DNA from: Paraburkholderia sp. BL23I1N1
Lineage (GTDB): Bacteria > Pseudomonadota > Gammaproteobacteria > Burkholderiales > Burkholderiaceae
Direction: 5' to 3'
NCBI RefSeq assembly: GCF_003610295.1
Contig: NZ_RAPV01000001.1
Span: 6,572,001 to 6,636,000, forward strand
Length of the DNA: 64,000 nt
Program-made: the position numbers and the translations under genes
Part shown: piece by piece, positions 35,923 to 45,377 of the stretch
How the letters are laid out: the number at the start of each line of letters is the position of its first letter
Position numbering within the stretch: position 1 is the first letter of the stretch
Notes under the pieces: model-generated
Told to the model about the DNA's origin: nothing
The model's input: the letters and a program-made list of their open reading frames with translations, nothing else
Databases searched by the model: none

Positions 35923-37128
35923 CTACGCCGCTGTTTCGAAGAGTGCCGCAGCGCCCATCCCGCCACCGACGCACATGGTCACCACGACATACCGCACGCC
36001 GCGCCGCCGCGCTTCGAGCAGACCGTGCATCGTCATTCGGGTGCCGGACATTCCGAACGGATGGCCGACCGAAATCGCGCCGCCGTTCACATTCAGGCGA
36101 TCGGCAGGAATATGCAGTTGATCGCGGCAGTAAATGACCTGGCACGCGAACGCCTCGTTCATTTCCCACAGGCCGATGTCGTTCATCGTCAGTCGATGAC
36201 GTGCCAGCAGTTTCGGCACCGCGAGCGCCGGACCGATGCCCATTTCGTCGGCACCGCAGCCCGCCACCGCCATGCCACGATAGATGCCGAGCGGCTTCAA
36301 GCCGCGTTGCTTCGCTTCTACTGCGCTCATCACGACTACCGCCGCCGCGCCGTCGGACAATTGCGACGCATTGCCCGCCGTGATGAACTCGCCCTGCGCG
36401 ATCGCCTCACCACCGCTCCAGACCGGCTTCAGCGCCGCCAGACTGGCCGCGCTTGTATCGGCGCGATTGCATTCGTCGCGCGTGGCTCGCACGCTTTCGC
36501 TGCCGGTTGGTTTGCCTTCCTTATCGAACAGCGCGCGTTGCGCATCGAACGGCACGATCTCTTCGTCGAAGCGACCCGCCGCTTGCGCCGCGGCCGTGCG
36601 CTGCTGGCTCGTCAGCGCGTATTCGTCCTGCGCCTCGCGCGAAATGCCGTAACGGCGCGAGACGATTTCCGCCGTTTCGATCATCGCCATGTACGCGGCC
36701 GGTTGGTGCGCAAGCACCGCGTCCGAACGCGCCCGGTAGGCATTCTTGTGCTTGTTCTGCGTCAGCGTGATCGACTCCACGCCGCCCGCCACCACGATCC
36801 GCGCGTCGCCGCACAGGATGTTCTGCGCGGCCGTCGCGATCGTCATCAAGCCCGACGAGCACATCCGGTCCATCGCCATGCCCGGCACCGAAGCCGGCAA
36901 CCCCGCCGCGGCCGCCGAGAGCCGGCCGATGTTGTAGCCCTGGGTGCCCTGTTGCGCGGCGCAGCCCATCAGCACGTCGTCGATATCGGCGGGGTCGAGT
37001 TGTGCGCGCTCGACCGCGGCGCGCACCACGTGGCCGCCGAGTGCGGGCGCTTCGGTGTCGTTGAACACGCCGCGATACGCTTTGCCGATCGGTGTGCGCG
37101 CAACCGAGACGATGACCGCTTCGTTCAT
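35923..37128 (-). CDS. Acetyl-CoA acetyltransferase family thiolase (FadA6-like)
   Basis: 401 residues. Catalytic Cys in [17 protein letters not shown] (about residue 88), His in [10 protein letters not shown] and Cys in [12 protein letters not shown] are all present, with the NEAFAC motif. In actinobacterial steroid clusters a thiolase of this type (FadA6) acts in ring C/D degradation; that assignment rests on context and general similarity. ATG 37128 follows GAGGAATATTC. It is the gene after the MaoC hydratase in the long operon and precedes YCF48. Confidence 0.88.
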   Translation of the reverse strand: MNEAVIVSVARTPIGKAYRGVFNDTEAPALGGHVVRAAVERAQLDPADIDDVLMGCAAQQGTQGYNIGRLSAAAAGLPASVPGMAMDRMCSSGLMTIATAAQNILCGDARIVVAGGVESITLTQNKHKNAYRARSDAVLAHQPAAYMAMIETAEIVSRRYGISREAQDEYALTSQQRTAAAQAAGRFDEEIVPFDAQRALFDKEGKPTGSESVRATRDECNRADTSAASLAALKPVWSGGEAIAQGEFITAGNASQLSDGAAAVVVMSAVEAKQRGLKPLGIYRGMAVAGCGADEMGIGPALAVPKLLARHRLTMNDIGLWEMNEAFACQVIYCRDQLHIPADRLNVNGGAISVGHPFGMSGTRMTMHGLLEARRRGVRYVVVTMCVGGGMGAAALFETAA

Positions 37129-37168
37129 GAAATATTCCTCTACGGGTGCTACAGCTTTCTTCGGGGTG

Positions 37169-37675
37169 CTACAGGTAGTAGCGGCTGATGGTGTCGGCCA
37201 CGCAACCGGGTTTAGTCTCGCCGTCGATTTCCACGGCCACGCGAATCCAGGCCTGCACGCCGCCTTCAATCGCTTCGGCGCGCAGCAACTGGCCGACGCC
37301 GCGAATGCGCGCGCCGGCTCGCACCGGTGCGGGAAAGCGGATCTTGTCGCAGCCGTAATTGACGCCGAGCCGCGCGCCGTCGATACGCACGATTTGCGGC
37401 AGAAAGAAATTGACGAGCGAAAGGGTCAGGAAGCCATGCGCAATGCAGGCGCCGAACGGACCGAGCCGCGCGCGTTCCTCATCCACATGCACCCATTGAT
37501 GATCCAGCGTGGCGTCCGCGAACAGCGCGCTGCGCGCCTGTTCGACCTGCATCCACGCACTTTCGCCGAGCCGTTCGCCGACCGCCGCAATCAGTTCGTC
37601 CGGATGAGCGAACACGCGAGCCGGCAGCGGGTTGCCGAGTGGTTCAGTCCGCGCTTCCATCATCACACTGTCCAT
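37169..37675 (-). CDS. MaoC-like (R)-specific enoyl-CoA hydratase
   Basis: 168 residues, single hot-dog domain. The hydratase signature is visible as [26 protein letters not shown] (shown here by its span, residues ~60-85), with the catalytic Asp/His pair of MaoC dehydratases (D-x4-H with HGFL following), and [16 protein letters not shown]. The start overlaps the upstream SDR stop as TGATG, so translation is coupled. It hydrates an enoyl-CoA intermediate of ring C/D or side-chain breakdown; exact step unknown. Confidence 0.87.
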   Translation of the reverse strand: MDSVMMEARTEPLGNPLPARVFAHPDELIAAVGERLGESAWMQVEQARSALFADATLDHQWVHVDEERARLGPFGACIAHGFLTLSLVNFFLPQIVRIDGARLGVNYGCDKIRFPAPVRAGARIRGVGQLLRAEAIEGGVQAWIRVAVEIDGETKPGCVADTISRYYL

Positions 37676-38478
37676 CACGCGTGCTGACTGCTGACCGACA
37701 GCACTTCGCCGGTCATATACGACGCGTAGTCGCTTGCCAGAAAGACCATCACGTTCGCTACCTCCCACACTTCGGCGGCGCGTCCGAATGCTTCACGCGA
37801 CGCCAGTTGATCGAGCAGATCGGCCGAAGCCGACTTCTTCAGAAAATCGTGCAGCGCAATACTCGGCGCCACCGCATTGATCCGCACGCCGTACGGCGCG
37901 GCTTCGAGCGCGGCGCAGCGCGTGAGCGCCATCACGCCGGCCTTCGCCGCCGCGTAGTGCGCCTGTTCCGCCTGTGCGCGCCAGCCGAGCACCGACGCGT
38001 TATTCACGATCACGCCACGGCCACGCTGCTGCATATGGGGCAACATCGCCCGCGTCATGCGGAAGGTGCCGGTAAGGCTAATGTCGATCACCCGCGACCA
38101 TTCGGCATCGTCCATTTCGACGATGCGACGCGCGCCGCCGAGCCCGGCGTTGTTGATCAGCACGTCGACGCCTTCCATCTTGTCTTCGGCGTCCGCCACC
38201 AGCGCGCGTACCTCCTCTTCCACCGAGACGTTGCACAAACGCCCGTAAGTTGCCCGCAAACCGGTTTCAGCGCGCAACGTCTCGACCGCCTGCGCGAGGC
38301 GCTTTTCGTTGATGTCGGAGATGAAGAGCGCGCGGCAGCCCTCTTCCGCGCTGCGTTTGGCGGCGGCGAAACCGATGCCCGCACCGGCGGCCGCCGTAAT
38401 CAGCACGGATCTACCCGCCAGCAGTTGATGGCCCGGCACATAGGCAGGCGCGCTCCGCACCGTTTGGGATTCGTTCAT
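37675..38478 (-). CDS. ipdF: IpdF-like SDR, 5-hydroxy-HIP-CoA dehydrogenase
   Basis: 267 residues. Landmarks: TAAAGAGIGFA in place of the common TGxxxGIG, NNAGLGG, the active site NNASVLGWRAQAEQAHYAAAK and the unusual C-terminus TGEVLSVSSQHA. The AAAGxGIG loop, the VLGWRAQ phrase and the SSQH end agree with the mycobacterial IpdF (Rv3559c) as I recall it, which oxidises the ring-C hydroxyl of HIP-CoA derivatives. The stop overlaps the MaoC start and the ATG overlaps the upstream acyl-CoA dehydrogenase stop (ATGA), so it is embedded in a tightly coupled operon. Confidence 0.85.
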   Translation of the reverse strand: MNESQTVRSAPAYVPGHQLLAGRSVLITAAAGAGIGFAAAKRSAEEGCRALFISDINEKRLAQAVETLRAETGLRATYGRLCNVSVEEEVRALVADAEDKMEGVDVLINNAGLGGARRIVEMDDAEWSRVIDISLTGTFRMTRAMLPHMQQRGRGVIVNNASVLGWRAQAEQAHYAAAKAGVMALTRCAALEAAPYGVRINAVAPSIALHDFLKKSASADLLDQLASREAFGRAAEVWEVANVMVFLASDYASYMTGEVLSVSSQHA

Positions 38479-39683
38479 AGTGTTCCTCGGGGTTCTCTCG
38501 GCATGCCGAGCCCGCGCTCGGCCATGATGTTCAATTGGATTTCGTTGGTGCCCGCGTAGATCGTGTCGGCGCGTGAGAACAGGAACACGCCCTGCAGGCG
38601 CGTGCGCTTCGCATCGGCGCTGTCGATCAGATTGGCGTTGGGACCGAGCACGTCCATTGCCAGTTGGCCGAGTTCGCGATGCCAGTTCGACCAGTAGTAT
38701 TTGTAGATCAGCGCTTCACGGCCCAACGCGCCGCCGTTCTCGCCGGCGTCAGCACCGGCCAGCATGCGCAGCGCGTTGTAACGCATCACGCGCAAACCCG
38801 CCCACGCCCTCGCGATCCGTTGGCGAATCAGCGAGTCGTTCGCAACCCCCGCTTCATGCGCCGCGTCGACCACCCATTCGAGTTCGCGGATGAACTGCAT
38901 CTGCTGACCGAGGGTGGACATGCCGCGCTCGAAGCCGAGCAGCGACATCGCAATACGCCAGCCGTCGCCGGGGGCGCCGACCAGGTCTTCGGCGGCGGCA
39001 AGCGCGCCGTCGAAGAACACCTCGTTGAATTCCGCGCCGCCGTTCAATTGTTTGATCGGACGAATCTCGATGCCGGGTTGATCGAGCGGCATCAACAGGA
39101 ACGACAATCCGCGATTGCCCCTCGATTCCGGTTCGGTGCGCGCGATCATGAAGATCCAGTCGGAATCGTGCGCAAGCGAGGTCCAGACTTTCTGGCCACG
39201 CACGCGCCAATTGCCGTTTTCTTCGCGGACCGCACGTGTGCGAACGTTCGCGAGATCCGATCCCGCGCCTGGTTCCGAATAGCCCTGGCACCAAAACTGC
39301 GTGCCGTTCAGGATGCCAGGCAGAAAACGCTTGCGTTGGTCTTCGGTGCCGCATGCGATCAGAGTCGGTCCAAGCAAACCCTCGCCGATATGGCCCATGC
39401 GCCCTGGACCGCCGGCCCGGGCGTATTCCTCGTGGAAGATCACCTGGTCGGCGACGGACATCGCACGGCCGCCTTGCTCCTTCGGCCAGCCGAGGCCCGT
39501 CCAGCCGCCGCTTGCCAGTTCACGTTCCCATTTCTTGCGCAGCGCCGGATACGCTTCCTCGTCGCCGGGACCGCCGCGGTATTGCAGGCAGGCAAATTCG
39601 CCGCTTAGGTGCGTGCTCATCCACTCGGCGACTTCCACACGCAAGCGTTGCTGTTGCGTTTCGCTGTTCGTTTCGCTGTTCAT
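38475..39683 (-). CDS. Acyl-CoA dehydrogenase (FadE30-like)
   Basis: 402 residues. FAD-binding motifs QGYSEPGAGSDLANVRT and VWTSLAHDSDWIFMIART are clear, and the C-terminus has TIYAGTNEIQLNIMAERGLG. As usual in steroid-type FadE proteins, the Glu of YEGT is replaced by Ala, so the catalytic base is elsewhere or in a partner subunit. ATG 39683 is set by a TGATG overlap with the upstream dehydrogenase gene, with which it may form a heteromeric enzyme. Probable role: desaturation of a ring C/D CoA ester. Confidence 0.87.
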   Translation of the reverse strand: MNSETNSETQQQRLRVEVAEWMSTHLSGEFACLQYRGGPGDEEAYPALRKKWERELASGGWTGLGWPKEQGGRAMSVADQVIFHEEYARAGGPGRMGHIGEGLLGPTLIACGTEDQRKRFLPGILNGTQFWCQGYSEPGAGSDLANVRTRAVREENGNWRVRGQKVWTSLAHDSDWIFMIARTEPESRGNRGLSFLLMPLDQPGIEIRPIKQLNGGAEFNEVFFDGALAAAEDLVGAPGDGWRIAMSLLGFERGMSTLGQQMQFIRELEWVVDAAHEAGVANDSLIRQRIARAWAGLRVMRYNALRMLAGADAGENGGALGREALIYKYYWSNWHRELGQLAMDVLGPNANLIDSADAKRTRLQGVFLFSRADTIYAGTNEIQLNIMAERGLGMPREPRGTL

Positions 39684-40993
39684 CAAAGCACTCCCGCGAG
39701 GACGGCTTGCACGTGGTCGGCATGGGCCAGCGGCAAGGACAAGCTCGCGCCCAAAGGCTCGCTGCGATCGACCACCTGGTCCGCGATAAACGACAGCATC
39801 TGCGCGGTCGTGCCGAATTGCGCGCTAGAAGCCTGAGCGCGTTTGAAATAGAGTTGCGGGTCGTATTCCCATGTGAAGCCGACGCCGCCGTGCAACTGGA
39901 TCGCTTCCTGAGCGCAGAAGCGGAATGCTTCGTTGGCGGTGGCTTTTGCTGTGGCGATATCGGTGAGCACTTCCGTCGGTAACGAAGCGCCGGCCTGATT
40001 GCGCATCGGGTCCGGTGCCTGAGTCTGCAATTGATTCCGCGCGTGATCCCAAGCCAGCGCCGCGCCGAGAACGGCCGAACGCGTTGCCTCGATGTCGACC
40101 ATCATCTGCGCGCAACGATGTTTGACCGCTTGAAACGACGCGATCGCACGGCCGAATTGCACGCGCTCTGCCGTGTAGGCAAGCGTGAGGTCAAGGCACT
40201 GCTGCGCGCCGCCGAGTTGTTCGGCGGCCAGCGCCAGCGCGGCAAACCACACGGTGACGGACAGCGCACGTTGCGCCTCGCTGCCACATGCCAGCAGCGC
40301 GTTACGCTGCACATCGACCGCATCCAACTCGACACGCGCCAACGGGCGCGTCGAATCCAGCGTGATGAGCGGCGTGCAGGTCAGGCCCGCAAGATCGGCG
40401 CAGTTCAGTTCGAACAGCGCGATGGTCTGCGCTTCGTTCGCGATCAATGCGGGCACCAACAACAGATCGACACTCGTACCGTCGACAACTTGTGCCAACG
40501 TCCCAGACAAACGGTAGCCGTGAGCCGTCTCTTCCGCGTAAAACGCAACCTTACGTGCATCGAAGACGGCCGCTGCATAAACAGAACCCGTCCTTGCCTC
40601 GAAACCGGCCGTTGTTTGTAAGGCGAGCGTTGCGCTCACCTCGCCGCCCGCGATCCGCGAGAGCCATTCACGAGCCGCCGCTGATTCGCACTGCGCCAGC
40701 GCCGTCGCCGCCAGGCATACCGTGCTGAAATAAGGCACGCAGGCAAGACGCCGCCCCATCTGTTCCATCAGCAACACCAGTTCCGTCGCGCCCAGGCCCG
40801 CGCCGCCCGCTGCTTCCGGCACGGTCAGCGCGCACCAGCCGAGTTCGCCGGCGAGCGTCTGCCACAGCGCATCGTCGCGGCCCGCGCTGTGTTCGATCGC
40901 CTGCCGCACCGCCGCCGATGCGCTGCGCTCCGCCAGCACGTCAGCCGCCGAATCGCGAATCATGGTTTGTTCTTCGGAGAGAGCGAGGTTCAT
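39683..40993 (-). CDS. Acyl-CoA dehydrogenase, second subunit type
   Basis: 436 residues, with N-terminal helical domain (LSEEQTMIRDSAADVLAERS), a degenerate middle domain lacking the standard FAD motifs, and a C-terminal helical domain with QFGRAIASFQAVKHRCAQM and AIQLHGGVGFTWEYDPQLYF. Such proteins pair with a FAD-motif-bearing subunit in alpha2beta2 enzymes of steroid catabolism. Adjacent coupled gene (38475-39683) is the likely partner. It begins four bases after the SDR stop. Confidence 0.86.
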   Translation of the reverse strand: MNLALSEEQTMIRDSAADVLAERSASAAVRQAIEHSAGRDDALWQTLAGELGWCALTVPEAAGGAGLGATELVLLMEQMGRRLACVPYFSTVCLAATALAQCESAAAREWLSRIAGGEVSATLALQTTAGFEARTGSVYAAAVFDARKVAFYAEETAHGYRLSGTLAQVVDGTSVDLLLVPALIANEAQTIALFELNCADLAGLTCTPLITLDSTRPLARVELDAVDVQRNALLACGSEAQRALSVTVWFAALALAAEQLGGAQQCLDLTLAYTAERVQFGRAIASFQAVKHRCAQMMVDIEATRSAVLGAALAWDHARNQLQTQAPDPMRNQAGASLPTEVLTDIATAKATANEAFRFCAQEAIQLHGGVGFTWEYDPQLYFKRAQASSAQFGTTAQMLSFIADQVVDRSEPLGASLSLPLAHADHVQAVLAGVL

Positions 40994-40997
40994 TGCG

Positions 40998-41873
40998 TCA
41001 GCTTCCGTACACTTGCTGCGCCGGCTCACGCTCCGCGACCAGCGCCGCCACCGCGCCGCCCACCGCATTGACTTGCCAACGTGCGCCGATGTCGATGCGC
41101 GGCCCCGTTCGCCAGCCTTCGGCCACTGAGATCATGCCGCCCGCCGCTTCGAATACCTGCCCCGTCACGTCGCGCGATTGCACGCTGCCGAGCCAGACGA
41201 CCAGTGGCGCAACGTTGGCCGGATCGAAGTAATCGAAGCCATTGGCCGGCCTTTTCATCATCTCGGCGAATACGCCTTCGGTCATCGAGGTGCGCGCCGC
41301 CGGCGCCAACGCGTTCACCCGAACGCCGTAGCGTTGCAATTCCGCGGCCTGCATCAACGTCAAGGCCGCGATGGCCGCCTTGGCCGCGCCATAGTTCGCC
41401 TGGCCGATCGACCCTTGCAGACCCGCCCCCGAACTGGTGTTGACAATGCGCGCATCCACCTCGCGCCCCGCCTTCGCGGCATCGCGCCACTCGCGTGCCA
41501 GCAGTTGCGAAAGACAGAAATGTCCGCGCAGATGGACCCGCATCACGTCGTCCCAATCGGCTTCGGTCATGCTGGTGAACATCCGGTCGCGGCAGATGCC
41601 CGCGTTGTTCACCAGCACATGAATCTCGCCGAAGGCCGCGTGCGCAGCGTCGATGATGCGTTGCGCGGTATCGATGCGCGTAATGTCGTCGGCATTCGCC
41701 AGTGCCCGGCCGCCGGCTCGCACGATCTCGTCGCAGACAGCTTGTGCGGCCTCCTGACGAATATCGTTGACCACCACCGCCGCACCCTCGGCGGCAAACG
41801 CCAGCGCGTATTCGCGGCCCAACCCTCCACCCGCGCCGGTAACGATCACGGTGCGTTCGTTGCAGATTTCCAT
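40998..41873 (-). CDS. SDR-family (3R)-hydroxyacyl-CoA / 17beta-hydroxysteroid dehydrogenase-like
   Basis: 291 residues. TGAGGGLGREYALAFAAEGA is the cofactor motif of the multifunctional-enzyme-2/Hsd4 group; NNAGICRDRMF follows, and the active site is SSGAGLQGSIGQANYGAAK. The long C-terminal part (WLGSVQSRDVTGQVFEAAGG and beyond) also fits Hsd4A/ChsB1-type enzymes that oxidise 3-hydroxyacyl-CoAs in steroid side-chain or ring breakdown. It lies between a thiolase gene and two acyl-CoA dehydrogenase genes in the operon. Confidence 0.86.
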   Translation of the reverse strand: MEICNERTVIVTGAGGGLGREYALAFAAEGAAVVVNDIRQEAAQAVCDEIVRAGGRALANADDITRIDTAQRIIDAAHAAFGEIHVLVNNAGICRDRMFTSMTEADWDDVMRVHLRGHFCLSQLLAREWRDAAKAGREVDARIVNTSSGAGLQGSIGQANYGAAKAAIAALTLMQAAELQRYGVRVNALAPAARTSMTEGVFAEMMKRPANGFDYFDPANVAPLVVWLGSVQSRDVTGQVFEAAGGMISVAEGWRTGPRIDIGARWQVNAVGGAVAALVAEREPAQQVYGS

Positions 41874-41910
41874 GCTTGATCCTCGTAGACAGTGATGCGC
41901 TTATTTGCGC

Positions 41911-43062
41911 TTACAGGCGCTCGATGATCGTGACGTTGGCAAGCCCACCGCCCTCGCACATCGTTTGCAATCCGTAGCGGCCTTGCGTGCGTTCAAGCTC
42001 GTGCAAGAGGCTCGTCATCAGCCGCGCGCCGGTTGCGCCGAGCGGATGGCCAAGCGCGATCGCGCCGCCGTTCGGATTGGTCTTCTCGTGCGGATAGCGC
42101 GTCTCAGCCAGCCACGCGAGCGCCACCGAGGCGAACGCTTCGTTCAGTTCCACCACGTCGATGGCGTCGAGCGAAAGGCCGGTCTTCTTCAATGCGTGAC
42201 GTGTCGCGGGAATCGGCGCGGTGAGCATCCACAGCGGATCGTCGCCGAGCACGCTCAGGTGATGAATACGCGCGCGCGGAGTGAGGCCGTAACGTTTGAG
42301 CGCCTCTTCGGAGACGATCAGCAGCGCGGCCGCCGCATCGCAGGTCTGGCTCGAAACAGCCGCCGTCAGCGCGCCGCCGGGCATCAGCGGTTCAAGCGAA
42401 GCCATCCTGGCGAGCGTCGTGTCCTTGCGCGGGGTCTCGTCGTGAACCACACCGGCGACCGGCACGATTTCGCGCGCAAAGTACCCACCTTCGATTGCCG
42501 CCAGCGCGCGCCGGTGACTCTCCAGCGCGTACTGCTCCATCGTTTCGCGCGAAAGATTCCAGTGATCCGCGATCCGCTGCGCCGCATGAAACTGCGAGAC
42601 CGGCGCATCGCCGAACCGCGAGCGCCAACCAATGCTGCCCGAGAACGGATCGGTGAAACCCAGCGGCTCGGCCGCCGTCATCGCCGACGAAATCGGGATC
42701 TGCGTCATGGTCTGCACGCCGCCCGCAACTACCACATCCTGCGTGCCGCTCATCACGGCCTGCGCGGCAAAATGCACCGCCTGCTGCGACGAACCGCATT
42801 GACGGTCCACCGTGACGCCGGGCACCGTCAGCGGCAAGCCCGCGGCGAGCCAGCAGGTGCGCGCGATATTGCCCGCCAGCGGACCGATCGTATCGACGCA
42901 GCCGAACACGACGTCGTCGTACTCATCGGCGGGAATGCCGTTACGGGCGACCAGTTCCTTCAGCACAAAGCCGCCGAGATCCGCGGCATGCACCTGCGCG
43001 AGTCCGCCTTTGCGGCGGCCGGTGGGCGTGCGCAACGCATCGACGATATAAGCCTGTTTCAT
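41911..43062 (-). CDS. Thiolase family protein (FadA5-like)
   Basis: 383 residues. The nucleophilic Cys lies in VTVDRQCGSSQQAVHFAAQA (about residue 88); NEAFASVALAWLAE, ALGHPLGATGARL (His) and MCEGGGLANVTIIERL (Cys) complete the active site. The DRQCGSSQQA and IIERL features agree with FadA5, a steroid-CoA thiolase. ATG 43062 overlaps the stop of the upstream acyl-CoA dehydrogenase (TAATG). It likely performs the thiolytic step paired with the SDR downstream. Confidence 0.88.
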   Translation of the reverse strand: MKQAYIVDALRTPTGRRKGGLAQVHAADLGGFVLKELVARNGIPADEYDDVVFGCVDTIGPLAGNIARTCWLAAGLPLTVPGVTVDRQCGSSQQAVHFAAQAVMSGTQDVVVAGGVQTMTQIPISSAMTAAEPLGFTDPFSGSIGWRSRFGDAPVSQFHAAQRIADHWNLSRETMEQYALESHRRALAAIEGGYFAREIVPVAGVVHDETPRKDTTLARMASLEPLMPGGALTAAVSSQTCDAAAALLIVSEEALKRYGLTPRARIHHLSVLGDDPLWMLTAPIPATRHALKKTGLSLDAIDVVELNEAFASVALAWLAETRYPHEKTNPNGGAIALGHPLGATGARLMTSLLHELERTQGRYGLQTMCEGGGLANVTIIERL

Positions 43063-44123
43063 TAGGAGTCCCGTTCGAAAGTACGGGCCGGTCCGATCGG
43101 CGCGCATGACTCGATCAGCGCGTCGGCCACACGGTTCTTGTGAAACGTCGTGTCGCCCCAGCTACCCGAGAGCGCCCAGATGCGTTTCATGAAGATCTGC
43201 AAATCGAGCTCCCACGTGTAGCCAATCGCGCCGTGCACCTGCATCGCGTGGCGTGCGGCGAGCTGCGCTGCTGCGGCGGCGGCGAGCTTTGCGTGGGAGA
43301 CGTAGAGCGCGCGCTGCGGGTCGTTGTCGGCGATCGCGCAGGCGGCGCGATACACCACCGGCCGCGCGAACTCATAGCGGATCGCGACGTCGGCGAGCAG
43401 ATGCTTGAGCGCCTGATATGAGCCGATCGGCTTGCCGAACTGCTTGCGTTGCGCGCTGTAATCGATTGCGACGTCGAGCACGCGCTGCGTGAGGCCGAGC
43501 AATTGCGCGGCGACGGCGAACGCGCCCTGATCGAGTGCGCGCGCCAGCAACGGTTGCGCCTCGGCGGCCGTTGCCACCCGTGTGGCGGGCGTTGCCTGCC
43601 ACACGAGTTCGAACAGCCGGCGCGAAGGGTCGACGCTCTGCACCGCATTCAATCGGTAAGCGCCGGGCGTGAGCCAATGCAATTCGCCGTCCCGCTCGCA
43701 CAACAGAACCCGTGCGACGTGCGCGTCGCTAACATACGGATTCACCGGATGCCCAATCGCCACGCGCGCCGACCCCGACGCGATATCGCGCAACAGCGCG
43801 TCGCGTTGCGCGCTGGCGGGCAAGCCTTCCAGCATGCCGACGGCCACGAGCGCCGTATCGAGTAACGGCTCGGGTCCCCCGAAATAGCCATAGGTCTGCG
43901 CGAGCAGCGCCCACTCCACGTCACCGAGCCCCAAGCCGTCGTGACTTTCCGGCACCGATACGGCCGTTAAGCCCTGCGAGGCGAACATATCCCACATGCG
44001 CTCCGAGCGACCCGTGGGCGTGTTCCACAACTCGCGGATCAGCTCCGGCGTCATCTCCGTCATCAGAAAGCGCTTGACGCTGCTCGCCAATGCTTCCTGA
44101 TCTTCGTTGAATACGAAATCCAT
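43062..44123 (-). CDS. Acyl-CoA dehydrogenase, short beta-type subunit
   Basis: 353 residues. N-terminal FNEDQEALASSVKRFLM, a shortened middle domain without the usual FAD signature, and C-terminal QFGKPIGSYQALKHLLADVA and AMQVHGAIGYTWELDLQIFM. The length and domain loss fit the small subunit of heterotetrameric steroid acyl-CoA dehydrogenases (ChsE1/FadE29/FadE32 type). The next gene upstream (44196-45377) is the probable large partner. Gap to that gene is 72 bp. Confidence 0.86.
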   Translation of the reverse strand: MDFVFNEDQEALASSVKRFLMTEMTPELIRELWNTPTGRSERMWDMFASQGLTAVSVPESHDGLGLGDVEWALLAQTYGYFGGPEPLLDTALVAVGMLEGLPASAQRDALLRDIASGSARVAIGHPVNPYVSDAHVARVLLCERDGELHWLTPGAYRLNAVQSVDPSRRLFELVWQATPATRVATAAEAQPLLARALDQGAFAVAAQLLGLTQRVLDVAIDYSAQRKQFGKPIGSYQALKHLLADVAIRYEFARPVVYRAACAIADNDPQRALYVSHAKLAAAAAAQLAARHAMQVHGAIGYTWELDLQIFMKRIWALSGSWGDTTFHKNRVADALIESCAPIGPARTFERDS

Positions 44124-44195
44124 AGTTCCTCGCTCAATCCTTTAAGCGTCTGAATGCGGGCTGCAGCGGGTTGCATGCTGCTTGCAGCACCGGCA

Positions 44196-45377
44196 TCACG
44201 AACGCGGCATTCCCAGCATCCGTTCCGCGACGATGTTGCGCTGGATCTCGTTGGTGCCCGCATAGATCGGGCCGGCCTGCGCGAACAGGAAACCGTCGAG
44301 CCAGGTGCCGAGCGCCGCGTGTTGCTCGTGCGTTTGCGGCAGGACCTCGGCGCGTGCGCCGAGAATGTCGAGCGCGGTTTGATGCATGCGCAGATCGAGT
44401 TCGGACCAGAACACCTTGTTCGTGCTCGACTCCGCGCCGATGTGGCCGCCCTTCTGCAAACGGCTCGCGGTCGCGTAGGTGGAAAGCGCGTAGGCCTGCG
44501 CATCCATGCACGCGCCGATCACCCGGTCGCGCAAAGTCGGATCGCGGTCGGCTTCTGCGCGATGCGCCAGATAGAGCGCGCGCAATGCTTCGGCAGTGCG
44601 TTGAAAACGTGCGGGCGAGCGCAGCATCAGGCCGCGTTCGAATCCGGCGGTTGCCATGGCGACCTGCCAGCCCATGCCTTCACCGGCGAGACGGTTTTCG
44701 ACCGGCACGCGCACGTCGTCGAAGAAAATCTCGGCGAAACCCGTCTGGCCGTTCAACTGACGGATCGGCCGCACGGTGATGCCCGGTGTCGAGAGCGGCA
44801 CCATCAGGAAAGTCAGGCCGTGATGGCGCGTGGATTGCGGATCGCTGCGAAACAGGCCGAACAGCCAGTCGGCCCACACCGCGCGGGTCGACCAGATCTT
44901 CTGGCCGTTCAGAATGTATTCGCCGCCCGTGCCGCCGTCGGTACGGATCGCGCTCGCGCGGATCGCCGCCATGTCGGAGCCGGCGTTGGGCTCGGACCAG
45001 CCTTGTGCCCACACGTGTTCGCCCGCCGCCATGGCCGGCAAAAAACGGGCCTTCTGTTCGTCCGTGCCGAAGTCCATCAAGGTCGGGCCGAGCAGGAAGA
45101 TGCCGTTCTGATTCACGCGCATCGGTGCATCGGCGCGCCAGTATTCTTCTTCGAAGATCAGCCACTCGATCAGATCGCAGCCGCGTCCGCCCAGTTCGCG
45201 CGGCCACGTCACCATGCTCCAGCGGCCGGAATGCAGCGTGCGCTCCCATTCCCGATGCGCGCCGAAGCCCGCTTCGGTGTCGAAACTCGGCAGCGGTTCG
45301 CGCGGCACATGGCGCGCGAGCCAGCTGCGAATTTCCGCGCGAAATGCGCGTTGCGCCGGCGTGTAGTCAAGCTTCAT
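44196..45377 (-). CDS. Acyl-CoA dehydrogenase, large subunit type
   Basis: 393 residues with full FAD motifs (WAQGWSEPNAGSDMAAIRAS, GQKIWSTRAVWADWLFGLFR) and the C-terminal PIYAGTNEIQRNIVAERMLG, again with Ala where classical enzymes have the catalytic Glu. Likely partner of the short dehydrogenase downstream in an alpha2beta2 complex acting on a CoA ester of the steroid nucleus or side chain. Its ATG overlaps the stop of echA20 as ATGA. Confidence 0.87.
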   Translation of the reverse strand: MKLDYTPAQRAFRAEIRSWLARHVPREPLPSFDTEAGFGAHREWERTLHSGRWSMVTWPRELGGRGCDLIEWLIFEEEYWRADAPMRVNQNGIFLLGPTLMDFGTDEQKARFLPAMAAGEHVWAQGWSEPNAGSDMAAIRASAIRTDGGTGGEYILNGQKIWSTRAVWADWLFGLFRSDPQSTRHHGLTFLMVPLSTPGITVRPIRQLNGQTGFAEIFFDDVRVPVENRLAGEGMGWQVAMATAGFERGLMLRSPARFQRTAEALRALYLAHRAEADRDPTLRDRVIGACMDAQAYALSTYATASRLQKGGHIGAESSTNKVFWSELDLRMHQTALDILGARAEVLPQTHEQHAALGTWLDGFLFAQAGPIYAGTNEIQRNIVAERMLGMPRS

